Shown: positions 17,588 through 24,677 of the stretch, in pieces
Layout of the letters: each line of letters begins with the position of its first letter
Position numbering within the stretch: position 1 is the first letter of the stretch
Source: CAMDMI01 sp044379485
Lineage (GTDB): Bacteria; Bacteroidota; Bacteroidia; Cytophagales; Flexibacteraceae
Length of the DNA: 64,000 bases
Direction of reading: 5' to 3'
Assembly (NCBI GenBank): GCA_044379485.1
Contig: JBIPOE010000013.1
Span: forward strand, 4,210-68,209
Program-made: the position numbers and the translations under genes
The notes under the pieces: model-generated
Told to the model about the DNA's origin: nothing
The model's input: the letters and a program-made list of their open reading frames with translations, nothing else
Database searches by the model: none

Positions 17588-18937
17588 ATGGCCAATCTAT
17601 TTTCAAACTTCGCAGGCATTAAATCTCCAAACCCATTTTGGCTGGCATCTGCTCCGCCAACCAATTCAGGTTACCAAATCATGAAAGCTTTTGATACAGG
17701 TTGGGGAGGTGCGGTTTGGAAAACATTGGGCGTTCCAGTTGTAAATGTTTCCAGCCGTTATGGTGGGCTCAATTATAGAGATACCCGAATGATGGGCTTC
17801 AACAATATTGAACTCATCACTGACAGACCTTTGGCTGATAATCTCAGAGAAATTGAAGAAGTAAAAAAACGATTTCCGGACCATGCTGTCATTGCATCGC
17901 TAATGGTAGAAAGCCGTGCAGAATGGCACCAAATTGTAAAAGATGCAGAAAATGCAGGATCAGACGGCATAGAACTCAACTTTGGCTGTCCACATGGCAT
18001 GTGTGAAAGAGGAATGGGCTCAGCCGTTGGCCAGGAACCAAAAATCCTGAAAATGATTGTGGAATGGGTTATGGAAGTGGCAACGATACCGGTTATTGTA
18101 AAGTTAACACCCAATATATCAGATATAACCAGACCAGCAATGGCCGCAAAAGAAGGCGGTGCCAATGCGGTTTCACTTATCAACACCATTCAAAGTGTGA
18201 TCGGTGTGGACATTGACAACTTCGTCCCCTACCCAATCGTGGATGGCAAAAGTACCAATGGTGGCTATTGTGGCCCTGCCGTAAAACCAATTGCCCTCAA
18301 TATGACCAAAAATGTTGCCCAGCATCCAAATGTTCAGCTTCCCATTTCTGGAATTGGCGGCGTGGAAACATGGCGGGATGCCGTTGAATTTCTTTTACTC
18401 GGTGCTAGCAATGTGCAGGTTTGTACGGCAGTAATGCACTATGGCTTTGGCATTATTCGCGAAATGAAACGCGGTCTTGAAGACTACATGGACCAAAAAG
18501 GCTTCACCAGTATTGACCAAATGGTTGGAAAAGCTCTGCCAAACGTGCAACATTGGGAAGATCTCAACCTGAAATACAAAGTAGTTGCAAGCATAAACGA
18601 CGACAAATGCATTGGTTGTCAGCTGTGTTACACCGCTTGCGAGGACGGCGCCCACCAAGCCATTGGCCTAAGTGCCGATCCTTTGAACCGCACACCATTT
18701 ATCATTGAAGAAAACTGCGTTGGCTGCAACCTATGTTCCCTGGTTTGTCCTGTGGAATCCTGTATTACCATGGATCGCAGAGATGATGGCAAACAACATC
18801 TGACCTGGAAAGAAAGAACAGCGGCAAACAATGTGCCCACAACCTTCAACGATCCACTTGCAGGTGGATTACACCATTGGGTACCAACACCTTCTCAGGC
18901 ATTTGAAACAAAAAAACCACTGCATTATAAAGGGTAA
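17588..18937 (+). CDS. preA: NAD-dependent dihydropyrimidine dehydrogenase subunit PreA
   Basis: A 449-residue protein with a dihydroorotate-dehydrogenase-like FMN barrel (about 1-330; FGCPHGMCERGMGSAVGQ and ISGIGGVETW) and a C-terminal two-[4Fe-4S] ferredoxin domain with CIGCQLCYTAC and CVGCNLCSLVCPVESC. PreA with PreT reduces uracil and thymine using NADH. No PreT-like gene is adjacent in the window, so the partner must be elsewhere. It is flanked by gaps of 234 and over 450 bases and appears to be transcribed alone. Confidence 0.93.
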   Translation: MANLFSNFAGIKSPNPFWLASAPPTNSGYQIMKAFDTGWGGAVWKTLGVPVVNVSSRYGGLNYRDTRMMGFNNIELITDRPLADNLREIEEVKKRFPDHAVIASLMVESRAEWHQIVKDAENAGSDGIELNFGCPHGMCERGMGSAVGQEPKILKMIVEWVMEVATIPVIVKLTPNISDITRPAMAAKEGGANAVSLINTIQSVIGVDIDNFVPYPIVDGKSTNGGYCGPAVKPIALNMTKNVAQHPNVQLPISGIGGVETWRDAVEFLLLGASNVQVCTAVMHYGFGIIREMKRGLEDYMDQKGFTSIDQMVGKALPNVQHWEDLNLKYKVVASINDDKCIGCQLCYTACEDGAHQAIGLSADPLNRTPFIIEENCVGCNLCSLVCPVESCITMDRRDDGKQHLTWKERTAANNVPTTFNDPLAGGLHHWVPTPSQAFETKKPLHYKG

Positions 18938-18991
18938 AATATTCAATAACAAGGCTTTATAATTTATAAAACCGAAGCATAAAATATATTT

Positions 18992-19088
18992 GGGCGGCTA
19001 TTCAGGCTGTACGCTTCAATCTTTTTGAGAGCCATTAAAAGCCAGGCCAGGCTCAAAAAAAGGATTTCTACCGCCATCCTGGCCGAAA
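18992..19088 (+). repeat. Intergenic hairpin repeat, copy A
   Basis: Shares its outer arms with copy B at 33394: GGGCGGCTATTCAGGCTG on the left and CCGCCATCCTGGCCG on the right. The middle differs in sequence but is again palindromic (TTTTTGAGAGCC against GGCTCAAAAA). This points to a folded, repeated extragenic element. Confidence 0.7.
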
Positions 19089-19237
19089 TAGGCTGGGGCT
19101 TACATTCCCGCAATTTCCATATATTGGATCCTTGCATTGCGATAATAGAAGATATAAAAACTTCTCATCAACCTTTCTTCAATTCATTAATCCCAGATAA
19201 TGCATTAGAACTTCGTTATGAGAGCCTAAAGAGCAAA

Positions 19238-19311
19238 AAATCAGTGCCTTATATTCGAAATTCGTAGCAGCGCTACGGATACAGAAGATAAGGCAGCGAA
19301 GCCTCTGATTT
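19238..19311 (+). other. Three-tier hairpin upstream of rnpB
   Basis: Stacked perfect stems: AAATCAG/CTGATTT (19238-19244, 19305-19311), TGCCTTAT/ATAAGGCA (19245-19252, 19288-19295) and CGTAGC/GCTACG (19263-19268, 19272-19277), with one 9-base bulge. It lies in a 460-bp gap without genes, about 95 bases before RNase P RNA. It could be a small RNA, a repeat or a processing site; I cannot tell which. Confidence 0.5.
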
Positions 19312-19395
19312 GAAGCAATTTAGGTTCGGAATAGATTTTCTAATGCGTTTTCTGGGTTAATTTCAATTTTAGCCAATTGTTAAAAAACAAACCAC

Positions 19396-19403
19396 AATCT
19401 TTG
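19396..19403 (+). promoter_or_regulatory. Probable promoter box of rnpB
   Basis: AATCTTTG differs from TAnnTTTG at one base and ends 3 bases before the inferred 5' end of RNase P RNA; TTG at 19377-19379 could be the -33 part, although the spacing is short. Confidence 0.4.
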
Positions 19404-19405
19404 CA

Positions 19406-19802
19406 GCAGATGTGTTTCGCCCTGCCGAGGTGTTGAAAAACACTTAGGAAAGTCCGGGCAGCATAGAGCACCATACTTCCTAACAGGAAGGAGCCCCACC
19501 TGTAATGGTGCGGGTTACAGCCAGTGCCACAGAGAATATACCGCCTTGGTTTCGGCCAGGGTAAGGGTGAAAAGGTGGTGTAAGAGACCACCGGTCCGAT
19601 GGTAACATAGGACGCATGGTAAACCTTATGGGCTGAAAGACCAAATAAACCCCGAATCCCGGGCGGCTCGCTCGGGTGCTTTGCTTGCAAAGACGTCGGG
19701 AAGGGTAGGTCGATTGAGGGGCGTTGCGAAATTCCTCCCAGATAAATGGCAGGGCAAAAGAGTAATCTTTTGACAGAACCCGGCTTATAGAAACACATCT
19801 GC
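19406..19802 (+). ncRNA. rnpB: RNase P RNA component (bacterial class A)
   Basis: About 397 bases with the conserved core of bacterial RNase P RNA: AGGAAAGTCCGGGC near the 5' end, CCACAGAGAATATACCGCC, GGTAAGGGTGAAA, GTAAGAGACCACCGG and, near the 3' end, GACAGAACCCGGCTTATAG. The two ends form a perfect 12-bp P1 stem (19406-19417 with 19791-19802), which fixes the boundaries. It is the catalytic RNA that trims the 5' leader of tRNA precursors. It is on the plus strand; the ORFs on the opposite strand across it are spurious. Confidence 0.96.
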
Positions 19803-19814
19803 CTCGTATTCCCT

Positions 19815-19837
19815 CCCCCACTTTTCGAAGTGTGGGG
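19815..19837 (+). terminator. UUCG hairpin after rnpB
   Basis: CCCC-CACTT / AAGTG-T-GGGG around a TTCG tetraloop, with one bulged T, 12 bases after the RNase P P1 stem. There is no strong T-run after it, so it may be a 3'-end or processing hairpin rather than a classical terminator. Confidence 0.6.
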
Positions 19838-20067
19838 ATGGAAATGTGGCTATTGATATTCTACGATTCGCTTTAAAAGGCCTTTAAAAAGTCAAATCCA
19901 AAAAATGAGATCATCATTTTAGTTTATAATGATATTTACTTCGAAATTAGATAAATCAGCTATTTAGAAGGACTAATTCGTAAAAACGACAAAAATATAA
20001 CTTAGACCAAATAAAATTCAAAACAATTATTTATTTTTTTAAGTAATTTTGTTGAAATTTAATAATT

Positions 20068-20877
20068 ATGAAATATCTCAAACTTTTTACCTGTCTTATT
20101 GTTATCCTTGTTTTAATTTTAAATTCAACCGAGTGGAGTGTTGGAAATTCTGGTGGTGCTGTAGCTGCAAGAACTGGTGCACCAACCCAAAATGGCGGAA
20201 ATGAATTAACTTGCCAGGCTTGCCATGGTGGTACAATTAACTCAGGGCCAAATACATTAACACTTTCTATTGCTGATAATCCCCAATTTATTAATGCTGG
20301 ACAAACCTATAATTTAACAGTATCATTAACTTCAGGAACAAACTCCAGAGGTTTTCAAATAGTTGCTCTTGACAATAACAACCAAAATACAGGTTTATTT
20401 ACTGCAGGTTCTACCAATAAAAGTGTTTCGGAAAACGGCAGACAGTATATAACCCACAATTCAAAAACCAACCAAAGCTGGAGTTTTACCTGGACTGCTC
20501 CACAAACATTGCCTGAAAACGTAATCTTTTATGTATCCGGAGGTACCCGAAATGCAAATCACACTTATACGATTTCTAAAACTGTTTCGGCTAACATAAC
20601 CAGTATTCAGAAAAACGCAATAAATGAAGGTATTAAACTTTATCCAAGCCTGGTTGACAGAGAACTGTTTATTCAATCCGGCAATGCAAACAATCCTTTA
20701 AATTCCTGGATTATAGTGGATCAAATGGGTAAAACCATTACCAAAGGCCATGAAGATCAAACCAATTTTTCTGAGATCTTAAAAATTGAAATGCCTTCCG
20801 GAATGAGATCTGGTATGTACTCCGTAATCATGGAAGGGCCAAAAGGCAAAACCTTGAAGCGATTCATGAAAAATTAA
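20068..20877 (+). CDS. Choice-of-anchor V domain secreted protein with T9SS-type tail
   Basis: A 269-residue exported protein. The signal peptide (about 1-21) is followed by a Reeler-like choice-of-anchor V domain (about 28-190) with TGAPTQNGGNELTCQACHGG, SIADNPQFINAGQTYNLTVS, RGFQIVALD and SWSFTWTAP. C49-Q-A-C52-H53 is a CxxCH motif, the sequence used for covalent heme c attachment. The C-terminal 75 residues (LYPSLVDRELFIQ ... GMYSVIMEGPKGKTLKRFM) look like a T9SS type A sorting domain, so it is probably exported through the outer membrane. Function unknown; it could be an electron-transfer or surface-anchored protein. Confidence 0.82.
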   Translation: MKYLKLFTCLIVILVLILNSTEWSVGNSGGAVAARTGAPTQNGGNELTCQACHGGTINSGPNTLTLSIADNPQFINAGQTYNLTVSLTSGTNSRGFQIVALDNNNQNTGLFTAGSTNKSVSENGRQYITHNSKTNQSWSFTWTAPQTLPENVIFYVSGGTRNANHTYTISKTVSANITSIQKNAINEGIKLYPSLVDRELFIQSGNANNPLNSWIIVDQMGKTITKGHEDQTNFSEILKIEMPSGMRSGMYSVIMEGPKGKTLKRFMKN

Positions 20878-20899
20878 CAATCCAGAAAATTTGACTTTC

Positions 20900-20951
20900 C
20901 TTTAGGGTTTCCCCTCAAATAGAAAATTGACATTTCCCGGAAACCCTAAAG
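20900..20951 (+). promoter_or_regulatory. Inverted repeat around the TTG start of the TIGR02757 gene
   Basis: CTTTAGGGTTTCC (20900-20912) and GGAAACCCTAAAG (20939-20951) are perfect complements, 13 bp, with a 26-base loop that contains the presumed start codon TTG (20927). In the mRNA this would place the start in the loop and the first codons in the stem. It may control translation, or be an operator. Confidence 0.55.
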
Positions 20952-21712
20952 ACTTAAAGGAATTCCTTGATGCAAAGGTTGATAAATACAATCGACCTGG
21001 TTTTATTGAACTAGATCCTGTTTCTATTCCTCACCTATTTTCTAGGAATGAGGACATTGAAATAATGGGCTTTTTTGCCTCAGTTTTGGCTTGGGGACAA
21101 AGGCCAACCATTATCGCAAATTGCAAAAAGCTGATACAATACTTTGAAAATGAACCATATAAATTCATTCTGGAAGCCTCGCAAAAGGACTTAATTCGAC
21201 TGAAAAATTTCAAACACCGAACTTTCAATGGGCTTGACCTTGAGTACTTCATATATTTCCTTAAAGATGTTTACACCCGATTTGGCAGCCTGGAGAATGC
21301 TTTTTTAAGAAATACAGACAGTCAGAAATTCAAGGTGGAATTTGCATTAAACCAATTCAGAAGTCTTTTTATTTCATTACCAGAATATCCGCAACGAACA
21401 GGAAAGCACATTTCAGCACCATCAAAAAAGTCTGCCTGCAAACGCTTGAATATGTTTTTGAGATGGATGATACGAAAAGATAAAAAGGGAGTGGATTTTG
21501 GAATATGGAACAAAATCAATCCGGCCGATCTGATTTGCCCTTGCGATCTTCATGTGGACAGAGTTGCCAGAAAGCTTGGCTTGATTCAAAGGCCAAAAAC
21601 AGATTGGCTAACAGCCACAGAACTAACAGAAAACCTAAGGCTTTTCGACCCCTTGGATCCTGTTAAGTACGACTTTGCATTGTTTGGCCTGGGAGTTGAA
21701 AAAGAGTTATAA
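20927..21712 (+). CDS. TIGR02757 (DUF2400) family protein
   Basis: A 261-residue protein matching TIGR02757: YNRPGFIELDPVSIPHLFS near the start, then IMGFFASVLAWGQRPTIIANC, RTFNGLDLEYF, SAPSKKSACKRLNMFLRWM, ADLICPCDLHVDRVARKLGL and DPVKYDFALFGLGV. The family is widespread and its biochemical role is not known; it shares features with helix-hairpin-helix DNA repair proteins. It uses a TTG start, and the family-conserved start region follows directly. It is convergent with ppk1, with 16 bases between the stops. Confidence 0.88.
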   Translation: MTFPGNPKDLKEFLDAKVDKYNRPGFIELDPVSIPHLFSRNEDIEIMGFFASVLAWGQRPTIIANCKKLIQYFENEPYKFILEASQKDLIRLKNFKHRTFNGLDLEYFIYFLKDVYTRFGSLENAFLRNTDSQKFKVEFALNQFRSLFISLPEYPQRTGKHISAPSKKSACKRLNMFLRWMIRKDKKGVDFGIWNKINPADLICPCDLHVDRVARKLGLIQRPKTDWLTATELTENLRLFDPLDPVKYDFALFGLGVEKEL

Positions 21713-21728
21713 AGCTCTCCTCTCAACA

Positions 21729-23921
21729 CTAAAACAAACAATTCTGCATCAGATCCTTCTCTGAAAAATTATAAAAAAGTTTGTGAATGTTAATTTCAGA
21801 TTCACTTTCCTGAAGTTGATATTTTACGTATGAACCATCCTCAGTCATTACATAACTGTTCACATTATCAAGAAGATTGTAATGTAAAATACTAATAACC
21901 TGCTTCTTAAGTTTATCGTCTGTAATTAGGAAAAGAGATTCCAAACGACGATCAAACGAACGGTTCATCATGTCGGCACTGCCTCCATATACTTTTGGAG
22001 AACCAGCATTGTTAAAATAATAGACACGGGTATGTTCCAAAAAGTCACCAACAATGGATTTTACCTTAATATTTTCGCTTAAGCCTTGACGACCAGGACG
22101 TAAACAACAAATACCTCGAACAATCAGTTTAATTGGAACCCCTGCCTGGCTGGCTTTGTACAATTCCTCAATACTGGTTTGATCTTCAAGAGAATTTATC
22201 TTTAATACAATTCCAGAAGGCAGACCCTTTCTGGCATTTTCAGCTTCCAATCGAATCATGCCAACCAATTGGTTACGCATATCTCTGGGAGAGGTAATCA
22301 AATACTCATAAATATCTGGTTTGCTGTGTCCTGTGATTACATTAAAAAACTCGGAAACATCATTGGCATAAATTTCTTTTGATGAAAGAATGCCAATATC
22401 GGTGTAGATTTTCGAAGTTTCTTCATTGTAATTCCCACTCGCCAGATGAACAAACCGGGTAACTTTGTCTTCCTCTTTTCTTACTATCAAACAAAGCTTT
22501 GTATGAGTTTTGTAGTTACCGAGTCCATAGATCACAAAACAACCAGCTTTTTGCAATCTTTGAGCCTGTTTGATATTATTCTCTTCATCAAACCGGGCTT
22601 TTACCTCAAACAAAACAGAAACATATTTTCCGTTCTCAGCAGCTTTTAACAAGGCTTCGATAATTCGGCTATTTTTCGCAAGTCTATAAATCGTAAGTTT
22701 AATAGAAAGCACATATGGATCGGAGGCAGCCTCTTCTAACATTTTCATCACTGGTTCCATGCTATTAAATGGATGATGCATGAGAATGTCCTGCTTTTTC
22801 AACAACTCAAAAATACTACCACTTCTAGCATCCTGAGGATAGGAAATCGGCAATACCTGCGGAGGATTAAGTGGCATTCTATCCCTAAAATCTGCATGGT
22901 TAATGATTTGCCAAAGGGATGTATAATCGATCAGATTTTCGGTTATAAAAACATTATCGCTGTCAATATCCCAGCGTTCTTTAAGAATCCGCATCATGTC
23001 AGATGAATAGTTATCTTCAACATCCACGCGAACCACACGCCCAGTTTTTCTGGTACTCAATTGTCTTTTTACTTCATCAACCAAGTCGGCTTCCACATCA
23101 TCACTTTCCTCAATAGAAATATCTCCATTTCGCAAAACCCTAAACAGATTTATACTTACTATCTCAATATTCCTGAACAACTTGTCCATCTGCCAACGGA
23201 TAATTTCTTCTATTGGCAAAAGAATTTTGAGTTCACCCCTTAAAATCTCAAAAAAACGGCCAAGATTTTGGGGAACCTGCACGAAAGACAACCGTATGGG
23301 ATTTTTCGGATTTTCTTCCATTTTGGTAATGACACCAAAAGTTAGAGTTTTATTTAGAACAATTGGAAAAGTGTGATAAATATCTAAAAGCATGGGTGTT
23401 AGCATGGGATGGACAGTTCTTTTAAAATAGTCGAAAACGATTTCTTTTTCATTTTCCTCTAAATCGTCTATGCCAACAATTTCAAAGCCATTCTTTTTAA
23501 ATAATGGTTTTAATTCCTGTTCAAAAACCTGGTTCTGAGAACGGAAAAACTCCTGGCTTTCATTCAAAAGCATAGATCTGAACTGGGTTTCCCTCAGACC
23601 AGAATAGTCCATCCTTTCCCTTTTGAAATCCAGATAGTTGTACAGTGAACCAACCCTGATCATAAAAAACTCATCAAAATTAGATGCGGTGATGGCAAGA
23701 AATTTTAGCTTTTCAAAAAGGTTTCGTTTGTCACTTTTTACCTGATCCAAAACCCTGAAATTGAATTGAAGCCAGCTTAAATCACGACTGATAAAATCTG
23801 ATTCAGCTATAGACCGATGAATTTTATCTGGAGTTTTGGCTTTGGTGTAAGACAAAACTCTATCCACAAATTTAGTTAAGGGCTTGGTAACCAATTCTTC
23901 TGTTTGCTCTTTAAGTGTCAT
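21729..23921 (-). CDS. ppk1: Polyphosphate kinase 1
   Basis: A 730-residue enzyme that makes inorganic polyphosphate from ATP, reversibly. Motifs seen: RDLSWLQFNFRVLDQ at the start, PYVLSIKLTIYRLAKNSRII, VSVLFEVKARFDEENNI, the autophosphorylated histidine in RFVHLASGNYNEETSKIYTD, IVRGICCLRPG and the second active-site histidine in FLEHTRVYYF. Length is normal for PPK1. It sits alone on the minus strand with a 300-bp gap upstream. Polyphosphate is used in stress survival and phosphate storage. Confidence 0.96.
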   Translation of the reverse strand: MTLKEQTEELVTKPLTKFVDRVLSYTKAKTPDKIHRSIAESDFISRDLSWLQFNFRVLDQVKSDKRNLFEKLKFLAITASNFDEFFMIRVGSLYNYLDFKRERMDYSGLRETQFRSMLLNESQEFFRSQNQVFEQELKPLFKKNGFEIVGIDDLEENEKEIVFDYFKRTVHPMLTPMLLDIYHTFPIVLNKTLTFGVITKMEENPKNPIRLSFVQVPQNLGRFFEILRGELKILLPIEEIIRWQMDKLFRNIEIVSINLFRVLRNGDISIEESDDVEADLVDEVKRQLSTRKTGRVVRVDVEDNYSSDMMRILKERWDIDSDNVFITENLIDYTSLWQIINHADFRDRMPLNPPQVLPISYPQDARSGSIFELLKKQDILMHHPFNSMEPVMKMLEEAASDPYVLSIKLTIYRLAKNSRIIEALLKAAENGKYVSVLFEVKARFDEENNIKQAQRLQKAGCFVIYGLGNYKTHTKLCLIVRKEEDKVTRFVHLASGNYNEETSKIYTDIGILSSKEIYANDVSEFFNVITGHSKPDIYEYLITSPRDMRNQLVGMIRLEAENARKGLPSGIVLKINSLEDQTSIEELYKASQAGVPIKLIVRGICCLRPGRQGLSENIKVKSIVGDFLEHTRVYYFNNAGSPKVYGGSADMMNRSFDRRLESLFLITDDKLKKQVISILHYNLLDNVNSYVMTEDGSYVKYQLQESESEINIHKLFYNFSEKDLMQNCLF

Positions 23922-24221
23922 AATAGGTTGGAATTAAGTGCTTGGTGAGGTTAAATCTTAATAAGTGAACTATAATGAATCACCAATTTTAAAGATCGGT
24001 AATCCGCTTTTTGAAGTCCCAATTGTATTTTGAAATCGGCCAAATTTGAAGAAAAGGATGCAGATTTTCAAGTAACTGTAATGTATTGCTGCATTTTCTA
24101 CCATTTCAAGGGTTTGGATTCAGCAAAATTTTAAAACTTGGACCCGATCTAGAACATTCGCTTAACTAAAAAAGAAGCCTACTTCTGAATCAGATCCAGA
24201 TCAAAACTCAAAAGTAATGGC
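23922..24221. other. 300-bp intergenic region
   Basis: Gap between ppk1 and the OB-fold ORF on the same strand. It probably holds the ppk1 promoter on the minus strand. I see no ORF, repeat or RNA that I can support. Confidence 0.4.
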
Positions 24222-24677
24222 CTACTTCGCAGCCCGTGGATCAATCTTTCTGGGCATCTTTTGCATCTGATGCACCTCCAGACTAAGAAAGCCAAATTCA
24301 TCAACCACCTTGCCCGTAAGTTTATATACACCCAAACCCTTGAAGGGTGAACGTTTCAAGCTTGGCGGAAAGTGAATGGTATCCAGAAAATGTCCATCTG
24401 AATCTATAAAACAGCCAAAATTCATCATATCGCCCTTCACTGTCCGCACAGGTTTCAGGGTAATAAGATAGCCGTAAATGGAAACGATTCGCCCTTTAAA
24501 AGCCGCCAACTGGCTGGCCTTGCAGCTCTGCTCCAGGACGGCTCTTCCATTGGGATCCAGATCGGCAGCCGGTTTCAAGTCGATAGCCGTTTGCGGGGCT
24601 GTCCATTCCTGAGTGGCAAATCCTGTTTCGGAATTGGCATCGAGGGAGATTATGGTTGGGTGTGGGCTGGGTTTCAT
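24222..24677 (-). CDS. OB-fold C-terminal part of DNA polymerase III alpha, as a separate ORF
   Basis: A 151-residue protein whose second half (FKGRIVSIYGYLITLKPVRT, GDMMNFGCFIDSDG, DTIHFPPSLK, GVYKLTGKVVDEFGFLSLEV) matches the OB domain that ends the shorter DnaE-type polymerases of this phylum. Here it is in its own frame, starting at an ATGA overlap with the polymerase stop. The first 60 residues are a poorly conserved linker. It may bind single-stranded DNA and work with the polymerase as a two-subunit enzyme; alternatively, a frameshift has broken one gene in two. Confidence 0.75.
   Translation of the reverse strand: MKPSPHPTIISLDANSETGFATQEWTAPQTAIDLKPAADLDPNGRAVLEQSCKASQLAAFKGRIVSIYGYLITLKPVRTVKGDMMNFGCFIDSDGHFLDTIHFPPSLKRSPFKGLGVYKLTGKVVDEFGFLSLEVHQMQKMPRKIDPRAAK

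Noticed and set aside
19025..19267. 80-codon frame upstream of rnpB
   Set aside because: It runs through the hairpin repeat and the three-tier hairpin, so the sequence is explained by structure rather than coding.
19340..19821. Two minus-strand frames of 113 and 152 codons
   Set aside because: They are antisense to RNase P RNA, whose conserved core and P1 stem explain the sequence.
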